From Chrysaora quinquecirrha (taxonomy: Eukaryota; Cnidaria; Scyphozoa; Semaeostomeae; Pelagiidae), in the NCBI GenBank assembly GCA_014526335.1, contig JACTAT010000049.1, positions 1,358,501-1,422,500 of the forward strand: a stretch of 64,000 nucleotides of DNA. Reading direction: 5' to 3'. This document shows positions 43,770-52,339 of the stretch, one piece after another. Position 1 is the first letter of the stretch, and each line of letters opens with the position of its first letter. The translations under genes and the position numbers were made by a program. The notes beneath the pieces were generated by a model. That model did not search any database and had not been told where the DNA came from. It was given only the letters and a program-made list of their open reading frames with translations.

Positions 43770-44517
43770 TGGCCAAATAGTTTGCTGGAAGAAGACAGAC
43801 AGGGGGAGTCAGCTTCTTCTCTTATTTTCCCAAGAACTTCCCCCGTCCTTATGGGAAAGTTGTTGCTCCATCGTCTGATGATACTGTATTTTTACGAGAA
43901 TGAATCGTAGCACCTGTTAGTGGTTCTGACGTCGAGCTGTGGCAGCTTTTGAATTTGCTGCGACGATGTCCAACAATCTTGACCTACAGTGAAGTCCTCT
44001 GTTCAAGGATACAGAGGTGGAGGCTATTTTGCCTTATTTCAAGAAGTTACATGATCTCTTGCAGCCACTTTCAAAGGACAGTGCAGAGGCTGTCACGAAG
44101 AAGTCAATAAATAAGCTTCTTAGAGAGGTCCTCACCAATGTCAACACAGACGAGTTTATGCACAGGGCTTTCACAGTCAGTGCAGCCCTGTTCACAACTA
44201 GCATTCAGTTCATGACGATGAGAGCGCTGTTCCGCAATGTCGAGGAGTTTGCAGCGAAAATACAAATGGCCAGTGGCTCTGATGCTAAATTCAAAAACTC
44301 CAAAAAACTCCATCACTTGCACAAGCTGCTCATTAACACTCAGGTAACAGCTTCAAGAAAACTCACCCTGCGTCTGATGACCGGACAGCTGCTGTCCTTG
44401 CGCATTTGTCTGAGGAGTCCTCGCATTCAGAAGGGGCTCCTGCACCAAAGATACGCAAGCGCTCCCAGTGGCAAAAAAGATCAATCCACCAAAGCTGGGA
44501 CAGTGAAGAAGGCTTGA
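43770..44517 (+). pseudogene. Helitron-associated accessory ORF (copy 2)
   Basis: Upstream part in broken frame (SFFSYFPKNFPRPYGK near 43808-43858), then ORF 44017-44517 with FMHRAFTVSAALFTTSIQFM and NVEEFAAKIQMASGSDAKFK. An alternative frame at the end gives an acidic stretch (LAHLSEESSHSEGAPAPKIR), matching the acidic tail of copy 1. Homologous by order and motif to 36457-37356. It lies upstream of a helicase fragment here, while copy 1 lies downstream of its helicase, so elements may be tandem or the ORF mobile on its own. Confidence 0.5.
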
Positions 44518-44593
44518 CTCAAAACATTGCTGTCACGTTGCTGATGCATTGCTTTTCATAATGACATCAATTTGAAAGCTTACTACCTGTCAA

Positions 44594-45590
44594 TTGAAAC
44601 ATGCATTCACTATTGCCTGGACAAGGATTACAATGTATCTGTTGCTGTTCCCACTGAAACATTGGCTTGCACATATAGACATAAATTCGGTACTGAAATT
44701 ACATATGATACTGTTCATGGTCAAGCTGCAGTCTAGACACAACTGTGACCCTCAGATCAACTGGATTCTAAGCAGGTATGATGTTATTTTCATCGACGAG
44801 ATTTCAAAAGTCTCTGTCGATGTCTTCCATCATATTCTTCATACCATTATAATGTTGTTGACAAGACCTGTTGTTGTGCTGAGTGGCAACTTCGCCCAAC
44901 AGCAACCCCTGTCTACAATCGGAAATTGTACTGTGTGGGTACCGAATATAATGTCCTGCTCACACTGCATGTCATACATTTCCAAGTTTTCCCTAAGTAC
45001 TCAGTTCCGGACAACGGACAGCCAGTTGCTCCAATTCCTTCATCATATCAGGAATGAAACTCCAACAAAGGGAATGCTGGAGTCATTGACAGCTGACAGA
45101 GTCCTCTGTCCAACCTGTGACATGATAGCATCTATACAAAAATGAAAGAACACCCTGACGCCACTGTAATTACAGTGACCAGAAAAGCAGCTATGTTCAT
45201 CAATAGGCCTAGTCGTAATGGACGATGAGACTCTTTCAACAATTCACAATGTTATGAAACTTCTGCTCACTCAAAATATCAAAAAATCTATTGGTTTCGT
45301 GAGTGGGAAATTTTTAACTGTCCAATCTGTATCATCTAATACCATAATAGCACTTCACCCGATGGGAAATATTATCAACATCTTTCCCGTTACCAGCACT
45401 GCGGCTGATATACCAGTCACTAGGTATCCATGTCTTCCAGGTTATGCAACAACTATCAGCAAAATGCAAGGGCAGACATTAAGAAAAGTCATTGTCTGGT
45501 TCGATAAGGACACAACACCTCCTGGTACAGCTTATGTTGCTTTATCAGGAGCTAAAACGTTACATGACATGCTCTTAGAGGTTCACCAAA
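44594..45590 (+). pseudogene. Helitron PIF1-like helicase fragment (copy 2)
   Basis: Reads ILSRYDVIFIDEISKVSVDV (Walker B), RPVVVLSGNFAQQQPLST, FSLSTQFRTTDSQLLQFLHH, a frame break near 45145-45215, NIKKSIGFVSGKFLTVQSV, YPCLPGYATTISKMQGQTLR, then TAYVALSGAKTLHDMLLEV. The Walker A region is lost to a deletion near 44590. The last helicase residues are directly followed by the inverted end of the capsid cluster protease at about 45585. Confidence 0.8.
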
Positions 45591-45809
45591 CGAATCATAG
45601 AAATCCAATCGACCATCATCAGCGATATAGACAGCTACCCAGTGGGTTCCTTTACCAGTAAAATTATCTTCATTAAAAATAAATGAACAAGGTAGAGAAT
45701 GAATGTCGATGTTTTTGATTTCATCTTTCCCAAATACACCATGGAAATGAGGTAGCTTTTCACGTTTTACAAGTAAGTTATTAATGGTTATATCATCCAT
45801 AATTACCAA
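45585..45809 (-). pseudogene. Adenain-like cysteine protease, truncated
   Basis: Starts at 45809, overlapping the end of the capsid gene by 7 bases. Reads ITINNLLVKREKLPHFHGVF, then GKGTHWVAVYIADDGRLDFY and DSFG before sequence becomes Helitron. G-x-H-W-V-A (catalytic His) and Y-D-S-F-G (catalytic Asp) are the first half of the adenovirus-type maturation protease found in Polintons. The second half with the catalytic Cys is absent, so the protein cannot be active. In the virus family it processes capsid and core proteins. Confidence 0.75.
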
Positions 45810-47116
45810 TCTCGAATGATGTTTTTGTGACTATCAATTTGAATGACTCTATCAAATTCACCCAAAATTACAATGTTCATCAAACTGTCAACAGCGTTTG
45901 CAAAATTTAAACTGATTCTCAGATTACCCTCTCTTTTAAGCAAATATTGCTCATCTGCACAGTTTCCTTTTGGTGTCAAATCAAACCCATAGATTGCCGA
46001 TCCTTGTTTGAATCTATCATAATCAATTAGACTAGGTGAATTATTCAAGCTGGTCACCAAGCGGCTGTAGGCATCAAAGTAATCATCATCATCATAATTC
46101 AATCTTAGAGTTGGAGTAATTTCTTGATTGTCAACAGTCACTTGAATGGCAGAAACAGAAACATGTTCAAACTCAAACGGATTTCCTTCATCCGCTCCAT
46201 TGAATGATGAATTATCAACCAGCGCAAAAAACAATCTGTTTGGAATCTTTCCATTGAATACATTATCTTGAACCCAGTTGGTTGTTGCGGCATTGATTAA
46301 GTAGCTTGCCATATGAGGTTGACAGACTGGGTAAACTGCATTCGTTTTCATCAGTGTTCTTTCAATTCCTTTCAATACATCATCTTTAAGATGTATGTGA
46401 CGAAGCACCAGTTTCACTTCGGAAATGTATAAGCGCGAAGTGGTTCCAGTCTTTCTCATCAAACAAAACACATCACTGTTTGGACTCAATTGCCATTGAA
46501 GACGAACACCAGGCAGCAAGTATTTGCTTTGATTGCAAATGTTAGCATGAGGTTTTGTCAACACTTTAACCTTTTCACTCTCGTCAAATGGTGCAGATCT
46601 TGCATTTAAACCCAGATTTTTTGTTGCTGATGTGGTTGTTGGAGAACCAACATTTTCTTTGCCAATCGTATCACTGATCCAGTTTGTCATTTTCAAATAG
46701 TTTTTAGCTCTGGTTTCATCAAACGTCAGAATTGTTTCCAAGTAAGATTGGTAGGCATACATTCCATTTGCTTCTGTGACGGGAGTGTCATTCAATACCA
46801 GCTCTATCTGCTTCCACATGGATTGACCAATATTATTTATTACTCCAACAAATTCTGCAGTGGTTTTACCAATATTACTTCCATCGACTCTTTTAATAGC
46901 TAGAATTGAGACGAAATAAGAATGATTCAAGTCAATCATATGATCAGGCTGAGCAGGAATGTCAAACACAACAGTTTGTTTTGAGGCATTGAGAGCAGCA
47001 GTTTGTGGAAAATATTCAACATCTTTAAAATACTTGACATCATTTTGAATTACTGGTGGGCAGAATAAATCCAAACTTTCACTAGGACATTCAGTATATT
47101 CTGGCTTTATGCTCAT
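45803..47116 (-). CDS. Polinton/adintovirus-like major capsid protein, intact ORF
   Basis: A 437-codon open frame without any break, the longest capsid-like gene here. Characteristic blocks: IPAQPDHMIDLNHSYFVSIL, GVINNIGQSMWKQIELVLND, NGMYAYQSYLETILTF, LLPGVRLQWQLSPNSDVF. The order (a beta-rich N-terminus with YI/MIDL, a V-N-N-I-G/L-S-x-F/W--V-L-x-x-N/D block, then A/P-Y-x-x-Y-L-E-T-L/I-L) is that of the double-jelly-roll-like proteins annotated in many invertebrate genomes as F54H12.2-like, which I take to be Polinton-type major capsid proteins. It forms capsomers in the virion. Flanked by pX-like core (28 bp upstream) and protease (overlapping). Confidence 0.75.
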   Translation of the reverse strand: MSIKPEYTECPSESLDLFCPPVIQNDVKYFKDVEYFPQTAALNASKQTVVFDIPAQPDHMIDLNHSYFVSILAIKRVDGSNIGKTTAEFVGVINNIGQSMWKQIELVLNDTPVTEANGMYAYQSYLETILTFDETRAKNYLKMTNWISDTIGKENVGSPTTTSATKNLGLNARSAPFDESEKVKVLTKPHANICNQSKYLLPGVRLQWQLSPNSDVFCLMRKTGTTSRLYISEVKLVLRHIHLKDDVLKGIERTLMKTNAVYPVCQPHMASYLINAATTNWVQDNVFNGKIPNRLFFALVDNSSFNGADEGNPFEFEHVSVSAIQVTVDNQEITPTLRLNYDDDDYFDAYSRLVTSLNNSPSLIDYDRFKQGSAIYGFDLTPKGNCADEQYLLKREGNLRISLNFANAVDSLMNIVILGEFDRVIQIDSHKNIIRDW

Positions 47117-47144
47117 TGTTGCAAATTCTTCTTCAACAGTTTCT

Positions 47145-47708
47145 TCAACAAAGTTTTTTCAAATCAGGTTTCTTAGCTTTCTTAGCTCTTCTCTTCTTCA
47201 CCGGCTGCTTAGGTATGAATATCCCTTTCATGGTGCTTTCTTTTATAGATCTTTTAGGACGAACTCTTGATTTCTTACCGGCAGGTGACTTCTTACCAGC
47301 AGGCGATTTCTTACCAGCAGGCGATTTCTTACCAGCAGGCGATTTCTTACCAGCAGGCGATTTCTTACCAGCAGGCGATTTCTTGACAGATTTCTTCACA
47401 ACATCGGCGATTTCTTCAGTAGCCTTCCTTTTAATTCCTCTCATAGAAGATTTGGTAGTATCTTTTACAACTTCTCCAACATTCTCACCAGCTAATATCC
47501 GATCAACTGCCTTCTCTCCTTCTTCTTCTAAAACAGGTTTCAAAATTTTCTCCGCAGCTTTTACACCTTGTTTCTTTATTGTTGGCATTGCAGCTTTAAC
47601 AGCTCTTTTAAAAATAGATCCGGCTTTCCTGAAAATACTACCTACTCCTCTTCCACGCTGGTAGGTGTAAAAATACGGAGTTGATTTGTAAATTGGGAAA
47701 TCATACAT
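47145..47708 (-). CDS. pX-like basic core protein with KKSPAG repeats
   Basis: 187 residues, intact. The N-terminal part has a Gly-Arg motif (YQRGRGVGSIFRKAG) followed by an amphipathic Lys/Ala helix (FKRAVKAAMPTIKKQGVKAA), as in adenovirus pX and Polinton core proteins. The middle has an acidic helix. The C-terminal part contains six tandem KKSPAG units, then RVRPKRS and a basic end. KSP/SPKK-type repeats are known in histone H1 and in DNA-condensing proteins; DNA condensation in the virion is my inference. The start overlaps the penton-like ORF end by 8 bases. Confidence 0.7.
   Translation of the reverse strand: MYDFPIYKSTPYFYTYQRGRGVGSIFRKAGSIFKRAVKAAMPTIKKQGVKAAEKILKPVLEEEGEKAVDRILAGENVGEVVKDTTKSSMRGIKRKATEEIADVVKKSVKKSPAGKKSPAGKKSPAGKKSPAGKKSPAGKKSPAGKKSRVRPKRSIKESTMKGIFIPKQPVKKRRAKKAKKPDLKKLC
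47278..47385. repeat. 18-bp x 6 coding minisatellite (KKSPAG)
   Basis: Six near-identical 18-bp units (plus strand TTACCAGCAGGCGATTTC) inside the core-protein gene. Because 18 is a multiple of three, copy number can change without breaking the frame. Confidence 0.95.
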
Positions 47709-48691
47709 GTTTCCTTCTAAAGTGTAGCAAGAATGTTGTCTTTGTTTTGTAGAATTGTATCTCTTTTCCCAACTCGTTGTAGACTTTTATAGTAAATTCG
47801 TTAATATCGTTGTATAATAATGGATAGTAGAACAAATTTTCAAATTCCACAAAATTTACAACATGCTTGTTAATTTTCAACGGAATGAAGCGTAGCAGTG
47901 GCGTGCTAATTTTTCCAACTACAGGATAGTCTAACAAAGAGCAATATATAAACATATTCTTCCCTTCTGCGTTGACTTGGAAATGTTCATCACCCACCAC
48001 ATCAGTCGTTCTTTCGATTGCGTTGAATACATAATCTGTTAATGACTTGTCTAGAAAAGTTCCAGTAAATGGACATGGTGTCCATCTCACATCTCTGTAA
48101 TAAACATTATTCATGTTTTTGTTATATTCTTCTGTAGCTTCAACGAAACCAATGTTTTCCCAATGCAACTCTTTTAACATACTTTGGAAAGGTTATCTTG
48201 ATTTTTGAATCTACAATTGAAAACTGTGGCAGACCTTCGTAAGGCAAACCTAATTCTTTTACATATTCTTTTATTCTTCCCTCTTGCGCGCGAATGTCTT
48301 CATTCATAATTGAAACAATTTCTCTCATTGTTAATTTGTGAACGTCATCTCCCTCTGAGATTTCACCAATAAGGTGACTAAGACGTACATAATACTCGCG
48401 CTTATCAGCTGCCTGATTCCATTTCTTTGTATATTCATCAGATATTACCAATCTCACGTTCAAATCTTCAAAACCAACCTTGTCGGTACCAATTTGGAAA
48501 AATCCCATCATTCGCCAGGGTTCATATTTCCCATATTTGAATTCTGCGGGATTAAATACAAATCTATCGCTCAGTTCGTAGACCATTTCCGCTAATGCCA
48601 CCTCCCATTTTCCATGTAAATGTAATTGTTCTTTAAGTTTTATTGCTGAATCCGAATCGTTGGTACATGTAAGATAAAAGTCATTAATCAT
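47701..48691 (-). pseudogene. Penton-like minor capsid protein, one frame break
   Basis: Best start is 48691 (MINDFYLTCTNDSDSAIKLK), overlapping the previous ORF by 8 bases. The block FYLT...HLHGKWEVALAEMVYE matches the conserved F-Y-V-T-L-x-S ... L-x-G-x-W-E-V-A/G-L-x-E-I-x-Y start of penton-like single-jelly-roll proteins beside Polinton capsid genes. Near 48165 the frame shifts; the second part (48180-47701) has NMFIYCSLLDYPVVGKISTP and ENLFYYPLLYNDINEFTIKV, ending LLHFRRK. The C-terminal F-I-Y-C-D/S-L---VG---P-LL-R and F-E-x-x-x-Y-x-P-L blocks agree. This shift is the only coding break in the cluster apart from the protease. Confidence 0.7.
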
Positions 48692-48983
48692 CTTTGCTGA
48701 AAAACAAGTCAATCTGACAATTGTCTTCAAATTTATCCGATATATCTTCCAACGTTTCCCAGTTGATGATTTTAATATCAAATGATTTTATATGAGATCT
48801 TGTTACTCTATACGATGCAGGATTTATAGTTGATCTATGAATCGATTGCGAATCGTCAATAACTAGACCCAACAGAGGAACAGCATCCTTACTTATAATG
48901 AAATCACAACAAACAGCAAACACTTTTTCATTCTCATCTTTTTCTTTTCGATATAGCGTACAAGCAATCATGCTACATTTCAA
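48684..48983 (-). CDS. Hypothetical protein of capsid cluster (99 aa)
   Basis: Starts MKCSMIACTLYRKEKDENEK. Beta-rich-looking, with hydrophobic stretches AVCCDFIISKDAVPLLGLV but no clear membrane segment. Stop overlaps the penton-like start (ATGATTAATGA). Unknown family; tight packing supports expression as part of the virus-like element. Confidence 0.55.
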   Translation of the reverse strand: MKCSMIACTLYRKEKDENEKVFAVCCDFIISKDAVPLLGLVIDDSQSIHRSTINPASYRVTRSHIKSFDIKIINWETLEDISDKFEDNCQIDLFFSKDD

Positions 48984-49041
48984 CTTGTATCCACTGGAAG
49001 TGGATTAACAAAATTTACATGTCTATTATTTAAAGTTACAT

Positions 49042-49305
49042 TCATATTACCGGTCTAATTCTAACTGTTAGTGATGTTTCTCCAATATATTGCTTTGCGG
49101 AATAGAGAGATGTTAATTTTATAAGTTTCCCATCATCATCTACCAATCTAATTGGAATTTGTTGAAACTGCAACCTCTCCAATGGTGTGAAAATTATATT
49201 CTTTGGAGCATAATATCGAACATAGGTATCAAGATCTGTATCGTAAAATGTTAGTTTTCTCAAAACTCGCCTTTTCTCAATACCACCAAGATAATTGCTT
49301 TCCAA
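49042..49305 (-). CDS. Hypothetical protein of capsid cluster (87 aa)
   Basis: Reads MESNYLGGIEKRRVLRKLTF ... LYSAKQYIGETSLTVRIRPV. Intact, same strand, 58 bp upstream of the 99-aa ORF. No family recognised. Confidence 0.5.
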   Translation of the reverse strand: MESNYLGGIEKRRVLRKLTFYDTDLDTYVRYYAPKNIIFTPLERLQFQQIPIRLVDDDGKLIKLTSLYSAKQYIGETSLTVRIRPVI

Positions 49306-49336
49306 TAGATCGCATTCTATATTTATAGATGTATGT

Positions 49337-49522
49337 TCATTTAAATGAACACCATCCTTTATTCAAACAGTTGATCTTTCCTCCAGTTAACGGATTTAAA
49401 TAGAAGTTTTTGCCCCTCTTCTTCTTAGTTTTCAACACTTGCTCGACAACAAATGTTTTTGGAAGATACACACGTTGTAGCTCTTCTTTGTAGAAACGAT
49501 CAATTAATCCGTGTTCATTCAT
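49337..49522 (-). CDS. Hypothetical protein of capsid cluster (61 aa)
   Basis: Reads MNEHGLIDRFYKEELQRVYL then TKKKRGKNFYLNPLTGGKIN. First ORF of the minus-strand set; small and basic. The phrase YLNPLTGGKI could be part of a short recurring motif of structural proteins, but I cannot assign it. Confidence 0.4.
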   Translation of the reverse strand: MNEHGLIDRFYKEELQRVYLPKTFVVEQVLKTKKKRGKNFYLNPLTGGKINCLNKGWCSFK

Positions 49523-49652
49523 ATTCCCTCGGGTATTTTCAACTAAATTATTAGAATTTCCGTCTCCATTTAGACTTCAAAATTATAGCTTCAAAAGATT
49601 GATTCATAATTTTAGACTCAAGTTGAGCGTATTCTACGCATGGGACAAACTC

Positions 49653-50104
49653 CGTGTTGAATTGAATAGAATTATTGAACTGAATTATTGAATTGTTGAA
49701 TTAGAATTATTGAACTGAATTATTGAATTGTTGAATTAGAATTATTGAACTGAATTATTGAATTGTTGAATTATTGAACTGAATTATTGAATTGTTGAAT
49801 TAGAATTATTGAACTGAATTATTGAATTGTTGAATTAGAATTATTGAACTGAATTATTGAATTGTTGAATTATAGAACTGAATTATTGAATTGTTGAATT
49901 AGAATTATTGAACTGAATTATTGAACTGAATTATTGAATTGTTGAATTATTGAACTGAATTATTGAATTGTTGAATTATTGAACTGAATTATTGAATTGT
50001 TGAATTATTGAACTGAATTATTGAATTAGAATTATTGAACTGAATTATTGAACTGAATTATTGAATTGTTGAATTAGAATTATTGAACTGAATTATTGAA
50101 TTGA
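49653..50104. repeat. 29/35-bp minisatellite (GAACTGAATTATTGAATTGTTGAA)
   Basis: About 450 bp of tandem repeats built from a 29-bp unit, TTATTGAACTGAATTATTG plus AATTGTTGAA, with an optional 6-bp TTAGAA insertion giving 35 bp. Unit order alternates irregularly. It separates the capsid cluster from the regulatory-site cluster. Confidence 0.95.
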
Positions 50105-50108
50105 GGAT

Positions 50109-50216
50109 TTCTGGAAACTTCTGGAAACTTCTGGAAAATTCTGGAAAGTTCTAGAAAGTTCTAACCAATCAGATAAGAGGATTCTTAGGGATGTTCTGGA
50201 ACATTCTGGAAACTTC
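50109..50216. promoter_or_regulatory. Heat-shock-element array with CCAAT box
   Basis: Eleven alternating TTC/GAA pentamer cores at exact 5-bp spacing: TTC at 50109, 50119, 50129, 50139, 50149, 50159 and GAA at 50114, 50124, 50134, 50144, 50154. A second run of five follows (TTC 50194, GAA 50199, TTC 50204, GAA 50209, TTC 50214). Between them is AACCAATCAG, a CCAAT box (50165-50169). Three such cores already make a binding site for trimeric heat-shock factor. The 10-bp periodicity could also come from a simple tandem repeat, but the second run is separated and diverged yet keeps phase. Confidence 0.7.
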
Positions 50217-50304
50217 TAGATTGTAAAGGTTGTTAAATCGGAAACGAGGCTAGCGGTTTCACGCAAGGATTGTAAGAACTCTTGAGGTTGGAGAATTGAA
50301 ATTT

Positions 50305-50444
50305 GTCGCACTATAGCGCGACCTGATCACGTCACTGATGATACCCTGTGGGACTCTTGAAAACGAGGCTGGAGAAACCAGCATAATATATCCAAAAAAA
50401 CCGTCGCACTATAGCGCGACCTGATGACGTCATTGATGACGTCA
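50305..50444. promoter_or_regulatory. Paired hairpin repeats and CRE palindromes
   Basis: GTCGCACTATAGCGCGAC occurs at 50305-50322 and again, identical, at 50403-50420. Its ends (GTCGC/GCGAC) pair to form a small hairpin. Each copy is followed by CCTGAT-ACGTCA. After the second copy there are two perfect CRE/ATF palindromes, TGACGTCA, at 50425-50432 and 50437-50444. Together with the HSE array this looks like a promoter or enhancer; which gene it drives is not known. Confidence 0.55.
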
Positions 50445-50461
50445 CTGATAGTCGGACGCCC

Positions 50462-50960
50462 GTGATAGTCATGAGCCCAGTGTACAACCTACTACTTTCG
50501 TTTTTTCCTACAATTGATCTTTTTGCCTCTCGACTAAATAAGCAATTTCCAGATTACGTGTCATATAGACAAGATCCTTTTGCAATGCATCTTGATGCAT
50601 TTACAATACCATGGAATGACATAAACCTCTATTGTTTTCCTCCATTCATTTGCATACTAAAAGAACTTCGAAAAATAATCCAAGACCAAGCTCGGGGAAT
50701 AGTAGTAGTACCAGATTGGCCAACACAAACCTGGTACCCTATGCTGAAAGTGTTGCTGGAACAAGCACCAGTTCTTCTGCGACCCTCTTCTCGAATGCTG
50801 GCAATGCCATGACAGTCAGAGCTGAAACATCCCTTAACGAAAAATCTAACTTTGGCTATCTGTCTTGCATCCAGGAAAAGTTACTATTCAAAGGTTTGTC
50901 TGATAGTACAATTAAAATCATTTTAGGCTCTTGGCGGGATGGCACAACATCACAGTAGCA
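50462..50960 (+). pseudogene. DIRS-like RNase H domain fragment
   Basis: Reads FFPTIDLFASRLNKQFPDYV, DPFAMHLDAFTIPWNDINLY, CFPPFICILKELRKII, VVVPDWPTQTWYPML. I-D-L-F-A-S--N, D-P-A--DAF---W, F-P-P-F and P-x-W-x-x-Q-x-W-x-P form the RNase H region of DIRS-type retrotransposons. The RT domain is missing; the ORF begins just after the CRE sites. An overlapping frame (50632-50958) continues toward the recombinase. Confidence 0.75.
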
Positions 50961-51858
50961 AAGCCTTGCTAAAAAGTGGTTTGAATTCTGTAATCAACAT
51001 CAATGTGATTTTATCTCCGCATCATTGCCTTTTGCCTTAAAATTTCTCTCTGAATTATTTGATTCAGGCTTATCATATAGTTCAATAAACACTGCAAGAA
51101 GTATGTTATCATCTTTGCTATGCTTAGACAATACCGATGTCTCTTTTGGACAATTACCAATTGTTAAAAGATTCATGAAAGGAGTATTTGAGCTTCGCCC
51201 ATCCTTTCCCAAGTATACCAAAACCTGGAGTATTAGCACAGTATTCACATTTCTTAGAAAATCACCTCTATCTGAGCTTACTTTAAAAGATCTTTCTTAT
51301 ACAATTGCCTTTTTGTTAGCATTGTTAAGTGGGCAGAGGTGCCAGACTTTAAGCAAACTCTCTATTGATAACATGACAAGCTGTCCAGATAAAATAACAT
51401 TTGTTATTTCTGAAAAATTGAAATTTATAATTCAACAATTCAATTGAAATTTCAACCTTTAGAGTTTGTATTTTACCCAAATGACAGCAAGTTATGTATT
51501 GTTGCACATTTGACACAATAAAAACTATTTAGACATGACTAAGGGTCTGCAAAGGGATTAGAGCAAACAGTTGCTAATAAGCTTTATTAAACCTCACAGG
51601 CCGATCTCTTGTGATACCATGTCGCTCTGGGTAAAAAACTTTATGGCTCTGACTGGAATTGACATATCAAAATATAAAAGTCATAGTACACAAAGAACAT
51701 CTGCTTCCCATTTGGCTTCAAAAAATTTTAATATAAGAGATATTATGGCTGCTACTGGTTGGTCCAAGGAAGAAACTTTTCCGCGTTATTCTAACTTTGC
51801 AAAACCAAATGACTTTAGTTATGGTGACTCTATCCTGAATTCTGTTCATCTAGATTAA
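50960..51858 (+). pseudogene. DIRS-like tyrosine recombinase
   Basis: ORF 51025-51447 reads LPFALKFLSELFDSGLSYSS, FMKGVFELRPSFPKYTKTWS, FLLALLSGQRCQTLSKLSID (first catalytic Arg). After stops near 51447-51570 the second part gives KSHSTQRTSASHLASKNFNI and AATGWSKEETFPRYSNF. In active YRs the block is H-S-x-R; here HSTQ has Gln where Arg is expected, with an Arg one position later. The last block holds the putative nucleophile Tyr. DIRS elements integrate through such recombinases. It is inactive by stops and the substitution. Confidence 0.75.
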
Positions 51859-51859
51859 G

Positions 51860-52041
51860 AATAAGGTAACATTTCTACAAGCTTTGCTTTTGTTTTTTGA
51901 TATTGTGATACCTAATTGTTTCGTTGATCCATGCTTATCAATATATGTTACTATAAGTTTTTGTTGCAAGTTGCTATTTGCTCCATGCTTGCTCTAAAAT
52001 CTCGTACTGCTACATAATGACGTAGGCTGATGGTGAAATAG
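51860..52041. other. No gene seen; 3' flank of DIRS remnant
   Basis: AT-rich, no ORF. Possibly the 3' untranslated part of the DIRS element. Confidence 0.35.
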
Positions 52042-52322
52042 AATTGAAAATTAAACGAGACTTAGCTGTAAGTTGAAGATTGATTGCAATTCTATGAAGC
52101 ATCAGCCAGGAGTGGAGGAGTAGTACGCCCGCCACAAAATATGTATGCTCCGAATCCCTGCTCTCCTCCACTCCACTCCACATAGAGCAAATACCCATAC
52201 TCTAAATGCTGGATGCGCCTGCGCGGTACAGTCTCTCATACTACTCCTCCACTCCTGGCTGATGGTTCATAGAATTGCAATCAAACTTCAACTTACAGGT
52301 AAGTCTCATTTAATTTTCAATT
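52042..52322. repeat. Long inverted repeat (hairpin, ~83-bp arms)
   Basis: The left arm 52042-52124 and the right arm about 52239-52322 are reverse complements at roughly 95% identity (landmarks AATTGAAAATTAAACGAGAC, GTAAGTTGAAG, TTGCAATTCTATGAA, CATCAGCCAGGAGTGGAGGA). The loop is about 115 bp and contains GC-rich CTCCTCCACTCCACTCCACA and CGCCTGCGCGG. It could be the inverted ends of a small element, or DIRS-type inverted repeats, or a transcribed foldback. Confidence 0.9.
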
Positions 52323-52339
52323 AATCAGGTATAAGTAAA

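Noticed and set aside
47116..47664. Plus-strand ORF of 182 aa with repeated GDFLPA units
   Set aside because: Antisense shadow of the KKSPAG core-protein gene. The minus-strand reading has the pX-like start, fits the gene spacing and matches the neighbours.
50320..50380. CTGATGATACCC...GGG...GAAAAC as a further hammerhead
   Set aside because: CTGATGA and a GAAA-like motif occur but stem I does not pair, stem II is interrupted and no cleavage triplet follows correctly.
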